Part shown: positions 47,640 through 59,251 of the stretch, in pieces | Position numbering within the stretch: position 1 is the first letter of the stretch | Layout of the letters: each line of letters starts with the position of its first letter | Assembly (NCBI GenBank): GCA_021234155.1 | Contig: JAJEKV010000049.1 | Coordinates: forward strand, 1,207,487-1,271,486 | Direction of reading: 5' to 3' | DNA from: Isoetes taiwanensis | Lineage: Eukaryota; Streptophyta; Lycopodiopsida; Isoetales; Isoetaceae | DNA: 64,000 nucleotides | Position numbers and translations under genes: made by a program | Notes under the pieces: generated by a model | Seen by the model: only the letters and a program-made list of their open reading frames with translations | What the model was told of the DNA's origin: nothing | Database searches by the model: none

Positions 47640-47803
47640 CCCACAATTTGTTTGCTGTCAACTGGAGCGTCCAAAGAAGAGACGCATTCGTACTAAGGGA
47701 TGGTGGTTCATAAAGAGTCATTACGATGTAAAAAATGTCAAGAGATTGGACATAACCGTCGTAGTTGTCGTGCACCACCAACATGAGACATCACATGGAA
47801 TAT
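47640..47803 (+). pseudogene. MULE transposase C-terminal fragment (zinc knuckle)
   Basis: One frame reads RPKKRRIRTKGWW. After a frameshift the next reads RCKKCQEIGHNRRSCRAPPT and a stop. A basic RPKKxRI stretch before C-x2-C-x4-H-x4-C with GHNRRSC is the usual end of MuDR/MULE transposases. The rest of the transposase is not visible. It is interrupted at 47804 by the LINE insertion. Confidence 0.6.
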
Positions 47804-48287
47804 TTCAAAAGGATTTTTTTTTTTTTTTAGCACGCCAGCCTAACCAAGCGTGCAACCCTCCTTGCAATTCTAGGCTATCCACATAGTATGTCCACCTCAT
47901 CAAAAATTGAAGTGGCATTAATTTTTGCCGTAAGATCAATTTTTTCCAAGATCTACGACTAAGAAAATTAGAAAATGGGCAGAAATACAGCACGACGATA
48001 GAGAAGGTCACGACCCACGACCTACTCGTCGGACCTAAAAAAACAAATAGAGATCGATAAAGAAAAGCCTCCCCTTCCTTTAGTTTTATCTTTGTTGCAA
48101 ATTGCGCTGGCTATGGCTATGGCCGATGCCCTCATCCTCCTTATCTATCCTCCTTATCCTCCACGATGCCCTCATCTGAATGTGTTTACAGATAACAGAC
48201 CCATTGATGTAAACCAGATGCTTTATTATTGTTTCTATGATGATATTTGTGTTGCATGGAAGATTGTTTAGGCGGGGGATTTCATAC

Positions 48288-50404
48288 GCTGTTTGAAAAG
48301 TGCAATCCATATGCTCAATCAAGAGTTTTTGTTCTAAATCAGTCTGCTCAGTCTGCCTCCCTGTCCATATAGAACTCAAGTTATGCTCGGCCTTTGACAT
48401 ATGGTAGCATTTTTTTGAGTGTTTGCTTCCTTGTGTTTGTATCCCTTTTTATGCCGATGATCTCTGATGGAGAAGTGAGTCACTACATCAATTATAAAGG
48501 TATGTATCTATTTCGCATTTTGATTTTATTCTCAATTATGACAAAGAAAACTCCATCTGTTCAAAGTCTCAGGCATAACATCCTCTCTCCAGTGGCGGGC
48601 AAAATTCTGTTAAGAGTGCTGCACACATGGGCTATGGTAGAAGAAGTTTGATGTGCAGAAGACCTATTCATGCTTGCAAAATGGAGCTTCAGGATCCTTT
48701 TCCATCTACAGACAAACCATCTTCCTTTGAAGAATTTAGGTTTTCTAGACCAGGTATTCTCCTAAATCTTTATGCTTTTCTTTGTTCGCCTTCCTCTTTT
48801 ATTACTCTTCATAAATATGATAGCATCCTCACATTGCATATTAGTCACGGATTATTTTCCTAATATTGATTTGCTTTTGCCTTTTGGTAACGTGGAAACT
48901 CTAGCAAGTTCTTTGTCTTTTAATTGCATTCCTGCGAAACATCTCCAGTGCTTTTGTACCAAGTCTATTTCAGGATGCCCTCCAATGCACTCTCCATGGG
49001 ACCACATCTGATGCCATAAGCTGGACAAAAATACTGCATGCCTCTATAAATGAATCATATGTATTATATGAACACAAATATTACACTTTTCATACATGTG
49101 ATCTCATTATGAATTCTCCGGAGTATATCTTCGCTACTGCATAATAATTATTCTCGCATTTTCTGGTCGTAGACGGTTGTGATTTGGTCCATATTTTCAA
49201 CATATCCAATTTAGTTTCTTCTCTTCAAACAATTTGAAAAGTGCAAACCATATGCTCAATCAAGAGTTGTTCTAAATCGGTCTGCGCCCCCCGTCCATAT
49301 AGAACTCAAGTTATGCTCACCTTTACCTATGGTCGCTTATATCAAATAATGCTATTAGATCCCCACGATCTTTGGTGCCTACGTGCTTATGTGAAGAACT
49401 TTGGCGGTGTCTTTGCCGGTTCATGGAAACAACCCGCCAAGGCTTGGATTGAGGTTAACAAACCCGCTCCAAATGCAGGAGCGGGTGTTCTCTTGTTCCG
49501 GACACAAACTAGTCATCCATTAGATCCCCTCAGCCTTGAAGAGGTTACATGAAGATACCGCGGTCGGGGCAGTTTGGAGCAACTCGAGGTAAACTAGCTA
49601 CGTTTTAAATATGCGTGTCTTGTCACTTCTTGATTGAAATATCTAATTTCGGATAATGAGATGTCATGAGGCGTGCCATTAGAATGTGCCATTCAAGAAG
49701 TTCAAGAAGTTCAATATGAATAGTGCGATATACACATCTCCACCATGTGACCGAATTGGAGGTTCTTGTGCGTGGTTTTGGCTCGCCATGGCCGATTGTT
49801 TGATCGGCCTCGGTCCTTGGAAGGTCAACCTCACCTTGCCATATTTTTGCTTGCATGCATGCAGCTTGTTGTTCATAAGGGTCCGCTCGCCACATGCCAT
49901 GATCATACTTTAACACTCAAGGAGACATATTTTGCACATTCCATGACATGTATAGTGCGTGTGCAAATTGATTGACTTGCTTCAATTACATGAATTTGTA
50001 GTCAACTGTGAGACTGCATCATATGATAAGTATAAAGCTGCCTATTTCAGCTGTGATCATTTCTGTGTGTATTACAGATGTAGAATCGGTTTATTCACTT
50101 GCTGGCAATCAATCTGGTCAACTTCTGGAATCAAGATGAACTTGAACTTATAGGGAATCAAGATGAGGAAAGTGCCTATACTACACAAATGTGTCTACTG
50201 ATTGGAGGCTTAGATTCTGGCATCCAATGCAACATTTGCTAGCTTGTTCAGTGTCCCTTTGTAATCAACTTAATAATATTGTCCTTTCGGGCTATGCTTT
50301 ACACAAGTATGAATCCAATGGTTTTCAAGCAGTTGTAGTTCATAAGGTCTATGATAATACTTTTAACACTCAAGGAGACATATTTTGCACATTCCATGAC
50401 ATGC
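48288..50404. repeat. Two pairs of direct repeats inside the transduced segment
   Basis: Pair 1: GAAAAGTGCAA(T/A)CCATATG and about 110 bp more at 48288-48405 and 49229-49340. Pair 2: CACTCAAGGAGACATATTTT and flanks at 49906-49954 and 50356-50404. Between them are short open frames with exon-like edges but no recognised domain. A small hairpin CCCGCTCC-AAATGCA-GGAGCGGG lies near 49464-49486. Confidence 0.6.
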
Positions 50405-50671
50405 ATCCAAACTCTTGTGTATTTGCAGCAAATATTGGAAGATTTTAAGGAAGAAATCAGCATTGAATTATAGGCGATATATATTTAAAACACATAACAT
50501 GGTATAATGATACACGCTACAACACGTTATTTTTACTCGACAAGCTATAACCATATACGTTCACAAGAAGAGAAAAACTTAAGTACCATGTTTGGCTCTT
50601 CTAATAGTTTCTAGCTTGATCTTTGCTTGGCCACAACCTCTGGCGTGCCTTTTTGCTAGTTTTTTTTTTTT

Positions 50672-52368
50672 GAAGGACGAAAGATAAAAAGTTTATTAAT
50701 TAGATCTAAAAAGTACAAAATTTACATGTCGCATTTGACTTGTAAGCACAAAAAAATGCCACAGGAGCACGAGCCTAAAGCACATGTACTTACTTCAGAA
50801 TCCAGAATAGGAGACCAACGATAAGAATCAATTTGAAGATACTGAATCCAAATATATTTCGTCATTTCTGACTCAAGGGAACACTGTAAGTTGTTAGTAT
50901 CTTTTTCTGGGCCACCGTAACAACACCACGTGCAGATGAATAAATGCCCTGAAAGATGTGTCTGCGACGCTCCCGTATCGACAGGAGCCAATCAGAACTA
51001 AGATGGAATGCCCTCTGTTTAGCTCGAGGCCATGCATTGGGATAGAACACCAAGGGGATGCGTCGGCAGGCCAATGCACTGTTAAACAAACCTTGTAGCC
51101 AAAACTACACCGGCTGAACCTCTGTACAATGGAAGAGGCAATGCTCAAGAGTCTCAATGTCTGAAATGCAGAGCAGGCATATTGCAGATATGTGAGGATC
51201 ATAACGATGTCGAAACATGCAGGCACCTGTGGATAACCTGCCAACATAGTACAAAGAGTTTAGAGTGGAGCAACTTGTCCCAAAGCCATCGCCATGTACG
51301 ATGCAAAGTAGGCTGTGGAATCTGTAGGTGCCACCCATCTGGCAACTAGAGGGGCTGTGGTGCTAAAAGGAGGCGATATATTAATTTGACAAAGTGCTTG
51401 CCTTCGTGAATATTTTCATGACATTCCCAAGGCACCCTTTCGATAACACCAACCTACACCATAAAGGGCAAATTTTTTGTGACCTTCTCCCATACAGACA
51501 CATCCCAATGAGAGAGCAGGAACTTTGCCTGAAATTTAGGCCAAGACAGTAGGCGACCGGCTTCATACCATGCTTGAATAGAGACAACACCTGCAAGAAC
51601 CCATCGTCTCTGTGTAAGGGGATGAACTGATGCTGCCAATGGAGGTGTTGAGGGGTTTGGAGGCAGTGGTGCCCACCACCGTGGAGTCTCCAATAGGGTG
51701 TGGATGGAAGGGCATGGCCAAAAGAGGTGTTTGACTGCCTCCCATGCTGTCTAACAATCCACGCAAAAATGGAGACGCACTTGGAAAAGGCTGTGGAGGC
51801 TGAAATAATGCACAAGGTAGGACTGGTGTGACTACCTTCTTGCCTAGAGGGATATAGTGACCAAGAGCTTGTCTAAGAAGGCATGAACCAAGAGAGTCAT
51901 CTTCACCATTCAGGAGTCTCCAAATGAACATTGAAATAAAGACTTTGCTCTGCAGTAAGAAGTCCATCATACCCAAACCACCTACCTATTTTGGAAGGAT
52001 GCACTTCGATCAAGCCACCTTAATCACCGCACCTTCCTCAATACCCGCCTATATAAAGTTCCGAACTATTGCAATGAACTCACGTACTTTGATCTGTGGG
52101 GCTAGTAGTAAGGATGCCATATAGACATGGGTACTGCTAAGGACTGACTTGGCCACTGTAATGTGACCCGCAAGAGACAACTTTGTCATGGACCACCAGA
52201 ACAAGTGCTTCTCTAAACCCTTAATGATCTCCTCCCATGCAGCTTCAACAGTAACATGGATGCCAACTAGAATCCCCAACAACTTGATGGCCTGTCCATG
52301 AGCAAGTAATTTCCATGGATAATCATGAACACACGCCAGAGTCGGAGTATCCAATGGCCACAAAGCTG
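50672..52368 (-). pseudogene. LINE ORF2 C-terminal part (in several frames)
   Basis: The frame 52363-52049 has KLLGILVGIHV and TKLSLAGHITVAKSVLSSTH, the end of the RT domain. The frame near 51976 has GGLGMMDFLLQSKVF, and 51338-51105 has ICLLCISDIETLEHCLFHC, the zinc-binding tail. At least three frameshifts separate them. The RT catalytic motifs lie beyond the truncation point. Confidence 0.8.
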
Positions 52369-52381
52369 TTCAAAAGGATTT

Positions 52382-52635
52382 ACTTCTCAAAATGCATGTT
52401 CTGGTAATTAATTATCTTAAAAGGACATCCTGTATCAAAGTTGTTTGCTAATGTATCTATTTTTACGAAGCAGTGGCATTTTAGAAAATCCTAATGTATA
52501 TGAGGGGCATTTTAGTGATTTCATAGTAAATTAAAGGCATTTAGGTAAATACGCTATAATACTGTGGTATTTTGTTGACCAAGGATATTTAGAGAAATAA
52601 TTGAAATACACGGGCTATTTTGGTAAAATATGTAA
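52382..52635. other. Short AT-rich stretch right of the LINE
   Basis: Contains the continuation of the sequence interrupted at 47804. No coding feature is seen. Confidence 0.3.
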
Positions 52636-52735
52636 AAGTCGTATTTAATTAAAGTGGGACAAATCTCGAATTTTGGGACTCAGACTGAAAATGGGACTCA
52701 TACAGACAAATTTTTTTTCATTGAATCGTTGTTAG

Positions 52736-53095
52736 ATTAGGGGAGGGGAAGGGAAGGGGAGAAGTTGGGGAGAAGTTGAGAGAAATAAGGAAGGGGTTAA
52801 GTTAGAAGAAGGGGGAGGGAGGAAGTTCGAAAAGGGGGGTGAGAAGAGGGGGCAAGGGGAGGTGAGAGGAGGGTGCAAGGGAGGTGAGTTGAAAAGGGGG
52901 AGGGGGGGAGAAGAGGGGCAAGGGGAGGTGAGAGGAGGGTGCAAGGGGAGGTGAGTTCTGGAAGGGGGGTGAGAATAGGGGGCAAGGGGAGGGGTGAGAA
53001 GAGGGGGCAAGGGGCAAGGGGAAGGGGCAAGGGAGGGAGAGCAAGGGGAGGGGAGGGAAGTGGCAAGGGGAGGGAGTCTCCCCCCTCCAAAATAA
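52736..53095. repeat. Polypurine minisatellite, about 360 bp
   Basis: The plus strand is almost pure A/G, built of units like GGGGAGGTGAGAGGAGGGTG and GGGGCAAGG. It has many closely spaced G-runs of three or more. The Pro/Ser/Leu-rich frames on the minus strand are artefacts of this composition. Confidence 0.85.
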
Positions 53096-55215
53096 AAATA
53101 ATAATACAATATTCATAATATAAATAAATAAATAAATTACAAATTAATTAATTAGAGTTGTCAATGTAATTAAATATATAAATTAGAGAGACATTTACGA
53201 GTCAATATATACAATTAATTAATTTAGCCTAGACATTAACTTAGCCTTAGACCATTTCTCGCCTCGCAACGTGAGAATGTGCATGGACTGAATATTACTT
53301 TTTAGAGACGTCCCTGGCAAACATCCTGGCTTGAACTTGAAAAAGAAATAAAAAGCTCCCTGAACAGATATGAAACTTTTCCGACTACTTGAACGTTGTT
53401 GGCTCATATTAAGAACAGAGAAGCTATAAAAAAGGCACTAAAAAGATAGTCTCCAGTTTGATTTTGTGATGCAATCTTGCCTTAGCAATGCCTCTGCCGG
53501 ATCCTTTACGGAAAGAAGTCGTATTTCTGGGTGCCAAAAATCCCGCACGACCCCTGCCGCCTCTTCGCGAACTCTGCTTTGGAACTCTGCTTGCTCTTAA
53601 CTATAAGGTCGTCCAACGACATATCCAGAGCGCTTGACATGATTCTTCATCTGCTACCATGCAAGAAAGGCAATAAAGGCGATTTGCTGGCCGAAATCTG
53701 CATCAAATATTCATATTCAAAGCCACATCTTCCACATCAAACACAAAGAGAAATCCAAATCCAAAACCGGAAGCACATTTAAGCTCCATACCGAGCTCAA
53801 AACTGGAGGCCGCTGCTTATCTCTAAATCCTTTCATTCCATAGCTTATCTCGGCCAGAATTACCCTTGCGCCCATCTTAGCCAATTACCCTTGTGCTCTG
53901 GTTTGGGCAGCACCAGGGTTGAATCGAATTCAAAGTCGGCTTTTCTCCAGTGATAAGGAGTAAGAAGAGGAAGATGCAGAGGAGCATGTAAATCTGTGCT
54001 TCTTTATTTATTTTTTTCCATTCTTTTCTTTGCCTCTCCCGGCAGCGGCAACAAGGCGTAGGGCTCCGCCTCCATACAAGCACATTTGAGCGCCATATCC
54101 AAGCTCCGTTCCTTGGCTTTGATCCAAACAGGAAGAGCAGGTTTTTGCCTCTATCGCCTTTCATAGTCTCCTTTCTCTAAATCCTTCCATTCCGGTGCCT
54201 CTCTAAATTCTGCTATTTTTTTTTCCATTCTTTTCTTTGCCTTTCCCGGCAGCGGCAACAAGGCACAGGCGCAAGAAACAACGGAAGAAACAGCATGAAT
54301 GACGACTAGCAAAAGAAATGACGGCCATACCTTATAAAAAGATCTGCCATAGCCTTCTTGCTCCCGATCTTTCCTATTCTTTTTCTGCATGTATGCCCGT
54401 TTCTTGCTCCAACTCTTTCCGATTCTTTTTTGCATAGCCACGATTTTCGGCGTAAGTGTTGATTTTGCATAGCCACGATTTTCGGCGTAAGTGTTGGTTA
54501 ATCTGCCAAGCCGAAATTGATTAGCAAGCCGGTGGGAGCTATGGCGTTGGGGAGCTTCTTCCAAGTGGTACAAAAGAACTTCTGTCTCAAAGGTATGTAC
54601 CAAAGTTTAAAATTCAACCATGGGCGGGAAAAAAAGGCGGGGTATTTAAAATTCAACCATGGGCGGGAAAAAGGTGGGGTAAAATAATACGTTGAAAAAG
54701 AAAGTGTAAAATAAATGCTAATAATATAGGATTATATTTTGACGTGTCCCCAATTTCCTCTTTTCATGTGTGTGCTACTATGTTCACACGTTAAACATTA
54801 CGTTGCCATGGTGCACGTTTTCTAGGCATATATTCTTATTCTAAGGTAAAAATTTAACTTTGCGAAGATCATGATATAATTTACACCTTGTTTAACCCAT
54901 TTTGAAGGTTCAAGACACAAAATGGGGACAATGCATAGGTCTAATAGGCTCTCGTAGGTTATAATGTGCATTATAGGTGCATATGTTGCTATTTACGTGT
55001 GCATTAGGCATTACTCTTTACATAGCTAAATATGAGCCCAATGGTCCACTCTTCATATAGCTATATGGTATGGTCCATTAGAAAGGGGGAGGGTCCATTG
55101 GATATGTGTCCATTAGATAATACATGGGGAGGGTCTATTTTTCATGGAAAATACGTAGGAAATTATGGGGAGGGTATTTTTTCATAGAAAATACATAGGA
55201 TGTTTGAAGGTTATT
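53096..55215. other. Intergenic with two short direct duplications
   Basis: A 33-bp unit (CATAGCCACGATTTTCGGCG plus flanks) is repeated at 54431-54463 and 54464-54497. A 37-bp unit (AAAATTCAACCATGGGCGGG plus flanks) is repeated near 54608 and 54647. No gene is supported, although 53.5-54.6 kb is richer in G+C. Confidence 0.55.
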
Positions 55216-55219
55216 CATT

Positions 55220-55760
55220 TTCGACCTTCTCGGACTCTGAGCTTTGAAATTGCCCTTTTTTTTTACTCGAAGTCGCCTTTTTTAGGCCTGTGAGTCAGAA
55301 GACCCCTCAAGCTGCATTTTAAACTTTGTTTGTCTTTCTCCAACTTCGCGGTCGAAGACCTTGACTAAAATCTGCGTTTGGCTTTGAGCGCCGCTTTTCG
55401 ACTTCGTAATTGAGAAAGGACCATTCCAAAACTGCGTTTACGGCTTTGAGCGCCTTTCCGACTGGCAGTGAGAAAGGCCTCAATCCACAAAACTGCGTTT
55501 TTTAGCGCCTTTGAGTCGAGAAAGACGCCTTTCTGCGCTTTGGCTGCTTTCTCGACTTCGTCGAAAGGCCTTCTAAAACTGCGTTTTTGGCTTTGGTGCC
55601 TTTCGACTGAAATTGGCGAGATACTCTTCCCTAAAACCGTTTTTTAAGCTTTTGGCGCCTTTTCGACTCGTAGTCGAAAGAGCCTCAACCCTAAAACTTG
55701 CGTTTTTAAGCTTGAGCCGCCTTTCTCGACTTCTGAAGTCGAGAAAGGCTCTCTCAGCCC
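55220..55760. repeat. Degenerate satellite, unit about 65-70 bp
   Basis: Around eight units of AAAACTGCGTTTTTGGCTTT, GAGCGCC and CTTTCTCGACTTCG follow each other with much divergence. The last unit has a perfect palindrome CTTTCTCGACTTC-T-GAAGTCGAGAAAG. Confidence 0.75.
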
Positions 55761-55764
55761 CGTA

Positions 55765-57236
55765 TTTTCCAAAAATGGCTCTAAGAACCGTGTTTTATTT
55801 TAATTTTTTTGCACGTAGCATCACTTGACTAACTTGATTTTTCTTTTGCGGTCCTTATCTCGACCATATAGTACATGCTTGGGAGCAATGAAAAGACCAG
55901 TTCATTGAAGAAAGATGCCGAGAAGAGGGTGGTGACATCAGTTGGACATACAAGCACGTGGCCTATGAAGGAACTCCCTCATACAAATTTCTATCGCCTC
56001 GTAAGTTGCTCTCGTGACTTGGACAGAGCTCCACCCCGATTTTGCACTAGGTGGTTCATGTGTGAAGAGGGTGTAATCATTGTGATAATACGACCACTAT
56101 GGTTGCTTCACCCACTGTAATATATATTGTAATGAGCCCATTTATAAATATAAGGTATCTCAAAACTAGTATTTTTTGGTAATTAAGTAAACAATTTGCT
56201 TATTTTTTGTTGGAATTTGTGATCTCTTGTCTACCCACCTAAGAAAATAGAGCCAAAATGTCATGGTAAAGGAATTCACCCTCACGCGAAAAACTCTTAT
56301 TTTGGATGACAAATAAGCCCCAAAACAGGGACTCGACTCGTTATCCGACAAAAACTGGGAGAAAGCTTGGATGCACAGTAACAGTCAAAAATTCGAATTA
56401 AGGACAGTTTTTGGGTCGGGGTGCTCCTTCTTGTGTAAAATAACAGAGTTCCGCAAAAAAGTGGGAATGGAATGAGTCCCACTTTAATTAAATACGACTT
56501 GTAAGATATAAGGACATTTAGGTAATTTTCCCTCCGTTAGATCTATGCAAGCCCATGTGCAAATGTGACTACTTAGGGTTAATCATCTTTGTTTGTCCCG
56601 TCTGTCTAAAAATTTGCTTGATTTGTTTCTCTATAGGTTGTGCTCAAGTAGTATTTGTTAACAGATCTACCGTACAATGGTCCGGATATGGCAGTTCAAG
56701 AATTTGGCTATGGCTTGCTGCAAAACTTTGGCAGGACAAGCCGATGATTGCTACAAGACTTTCGTTCGGCAAAAGCTTCAACTACAAGATGCAGCCGATG
56801 AACAAGCCCTATAGATTTATTGTGAAACAAGGATTCAAGGATCCACCTCTTCAAGCAGATGATGCAAGATTTCAAGTAGAAAAGAGGCGACAATCCACCT
56901 CCTTAGCCCCCCAAAACTACCTGGCCTTGCAAGAGTTTAGGACGCAGAATCGAGCGAGGAATAGCTTTATTTGGCTGGTGGTTCATAGTTTGAGGGACTA
57001 GATGGGTTTTGAACCTCATTTTCTTCTTGATTTTGAACTAAGTAGAGACTAAGTTTGGTTTTGAGGCTTGCCGTTCTTGTTCTCGCCATGTTAGTCGAGA
57101 AAATGAAAAAAAACAAAAAATGTAACTAATTGTAAATCATTTTTTTTAATTAATTATATTGCATAATAATCATAATTTTTAAGTAATTATATTGCTTGAT
57201 TATATTAATTATTGATTACAAATTTTAGGGGGTTGC
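55765..57236. other. Intergenic, no gene supported
   Basis: The frame 56555-57001 (148 residues) has a plausible splice acceptor before it near 56636 but no recognisable domain. The frame at 55875-56120 is also unassigned. These could be captured exon fragments or chance. Confidence 0.3.
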
Positions 57237-57270
57237 CATCACCCCTCCCTCCTTTGCCCCTTTCTCTGCC

Positions 57271-57822
57271 TGTAACGTTTCTAACAGACATGCCCTTAAC
57301 CAAATAGGCAAAACCCTCTAGACGTTTATGAGTAGTCGCTTTTACCCATTTATGCCGGTGTCTTGGGAACGTGACACCAAGATCTACTCGAGTGGTCTTC
57401 CATGGGTCCGTTACAATCTCTCCCACTAGAACTATGCTCGTCCTCGAGCATCACAAGGCCATAGACCACACCATCCCATGGTGTCCAAGACTAAGTCATG
57501 AACTACCGTCCAACAGTACTCCAGGTCATACATACCCCCATGGAGAGTAGAACTTGAGCTCTGCTTTGATACCAAATGTAACATTCCTAACCGACATAAC
57601 CAACTGGGCAAAACCGTTTAGACGCAGATAACTGTTCAACGACGTCGCAATAATGACGCAGATTATCGACGTCTAGACGTCGTTAAAGGACGTCTAGATG
57701 TCATTGAACAACGATCATCCTTTGTAGTACGTTTATGAGTAGTCGCTTCTACCCATTTATGCCGGTGTCTCGGGAACATGACACCAAGATCTACTTGAGC
57801 GATCTTCCATGGGTCCATTACA
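57271..57822 (-). mobile_element. TRIM (miniature LTR retrotransposon)
   Basis: Two LTRs, 57271-57415 (145 bp) and 57577-57822 (246 bp), both begin TGTAAC and end TTACA. They share GTTTATGAGTAGTCGCTT and CCATTTATGCCGGTGTCT. The 161-bp interior has no coding. In minus sense a PBS lies 2 bp after the 5' LTR, and a purine stretch AGTGGGAGAGAT precedes the 3' LTR. Flanking 5-mers CTGCC and TTGCC look like a target-site duplication with one mismatch. It sits in a polypyrimidine tract. The 5' LTR carries about 100 extra bp with palindromes. Confidence 0.85.
57558..57574 (-). other. TRIM primer-binding site
   Basis: The minus strand reads TGGTATCAAAGCAGAGC, the usual plant LTR-element PBS complementary to initiator tRNA-Met, two bases from the LTR end. 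Confidence 0.85.
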
Positions 57823-57952
57823 TTGCCCCTCCCTTTGCCCCATTTGCCCCTTTCTTGCCCCTCCCCTTCTGCACCTTTGCCCCTCCCTCTCTGCCCCTTT
57901 AACCTTTGCCCCTCCTCCTTTGCCCCTCCCCATTTGCGCCTCAACCCAACCC
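57823..57952. repeat. Polypyrimidine tract
   Basis: Units of TTTGCCCCTCCC make a C-rich plus strand. This is the inverted counterpart of the purine tract at 52736-53095. The same tract begins left of the TRIM at 57237, so the TRIM split it. Confidence 0.8.
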
Positions 57953-57959
57953 TTTCCCA

Positions 57960-58860
57960 TTTGTTCTTTATAGATATTATTCTTTTCTCATATTGTTTCT
58001 TGTAAATCTTGTTTTTATTGTAGAATGAAAAAATTTAGTGGTGATTCAGTGACAAATTACTCATTTTTGCATGAGTCCCACTTTATTGCATGAGTCCCAA
58101 ACATCACAAGGTCCCATGCTTTAATTAAATGCCACTTCTTTGTCTTTGGTATTTTGGAATCACCAATGGATGGCCGAATACTGATCTATTTACAGTCCAG
58201 AAACAGGTAAACTCATGCATGCCTTTCTTTCTTTTCCATTTGCTTAAGTTCAATTATATTTTAAAATCAGGTATGAACGAGAAGGTAACATCAATGCAGA
58301 TTCTAAAACACGTAAAAGTCATTAAACTTGTTGCACTTTTATATGATTTTTGCTTTTTTTCTAACATGATTGTGTTCTGCAGATCTTGAAGTATTAAGGA
58401 AAGTAATAGAGAAAGTGAAGCAACAAAAATCAAGCTGCAATGTGAGCTACAGACACAGACTTATTTTTTGCTGTACACAAGAGCCTGAGCAAAAAATGGC
58501 ATTTAGAACTAGTGAAGTTTTGTTCTTGTAGCATATAGAAAACATAAGAGAAGTAAAGAAGGGCTTGGTAGAGAGATCATCATAATGCTTTTGACCTCTG
58601 TCTGTAGTTAAAAAATATTTGTGTTTGAATATATGTGTTTCTTGAAGGTTCTGGAGGTAGAGATTATCATTATAATCTTCAGGCTCCTCAGATTCTACAT
58701 TTTAACCCCATATCAATCTAACGGCCAAGAAGGGTTAGATCATAATAAACTTCAAGATCTCTAATTTAGGAATATTAAAGAAGGGCGAGCGAGGAAGGTG
58801 CAGAGAAAGTAGGGTATGGGAAGGACAAAGAGTTCGTACCAAAAAAGGTTAAAAAGGACG
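57960..58860. other. Intergenic, no gene supported
   Basis: Contains GAGTCCCA boxes at 58073-58110 that match the left inverted repeat at 52.65 kb. Otherwise AT-rich. Confidence 0.35.
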
Positions 58861-58867
58861 CCCAAAG

Positions 58868-58947
58868 TGTGCATTGTCCTTATCCCCTCAACAACAAGGA
58901 AGATGGGTGTGCATTGTCCTTGTCCCCTCAACAACAAGGAAGATGGG
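58868..58947. repeat. Tandem 40-bp duplication
   Basis: TGTGCATTGTCCTT(A/G)TCCCC and CAACAACAAGGAAGATGGG occur twice in a row with one difference. The CAACAAGGAAGATGGG part also appears inverted at about 59111-59127. Confidence 0.85.
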
Positions 58948-59123
58948 TCGCTGTTCCTAGCGGAACATGAATTTGGTGCTATCATGTGGCAGTCCCCTAC
59001 ACTCCGGAATGGAAACAGGGGCAACAATTTCGCTCATCCGGTGGAAATCAACAGTAGTCAGTGAAGATCCACTAAAGATTGGTGGAAATCATCAGCAATC
59101 GATGAAGCTCCCATCTTCCTTGT

Positions 59124-59246
59124 TGTAGGGGAAAGCAAATCGGTCCCCCATTCCGCAGTGGACACGGGACTCGCTCCCAGCTACCGCCGGTCGTGAGGCT
59201 CCCCCTGTCCACTGCGGAAGGTGGTCCCGATTTCCTTCCCCCTATA
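59124..59246. repeat. Foldback with 44-bp arms
   Basis: Left arm 59124-59167 and right arm 59202-59246 are inverted copies with a few mismatches (core CCGCAGTGGACA / TGTCCACTGCGG), separated by about 34 bp. It ends next to a copia RT motif at 59252. Confidence 0.7.
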
Positions 59247-59251
59247 CATCT

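Larger units (their letters stand above)
47804..52381 (-). mobile_element. LINE insertion with apparent 2.8-kb 3' transduction
   Basis: The block is flanked by TTCAAAAGGATTT at 47804-47816 and 52369-52381. On the minus strand it begins with a 5'-truncated LINE (52368-50672) that ends in CGTCCTTCA and its own A12 run (plus-strand T run 50660-50671). About 2.83 kb of unrelated sequence follows (50659-47829), then a second A-run of about 15 (plus-strand T run to 47828). One insertion carrying 3'-flanking DNA explains both A-runs and the single duplication. Nested insertions are the alternative. Confidence 0.7.
52636..58125. repeat. Block bounded by inverted repeats
   Basis: A 25-bp exact inverted match links 52636-52660 and 56476-56500 (core GTATTTAATTAAAGTGGGAC). 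A longer, looser inverted match links the left end through its G-rich purine tract (52636-53095) with the pyrimidine tract and GAGTCCCA boxes at 57823-58125. This could be a large TIR element with no recognised transposase, or independent copies of one repeat in opposite orientation. Confidence 0.45.

Noticed and set aside
52732-53116. Pro/Ser/Leu-rich frames of 97-125 residues on the minus strand
   Set aside because: Three overlapping frames all stay open only because the DNA is a polypurine/polypyrimidine tract with no stop codons.
56555-57001. 148-residue ORF as a host gene
   Set aside because: It begins in low-complexity hydrophobic sequence before a likely splice acceptor and matches no domain I know. 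Kept only as a possible exon remnant.
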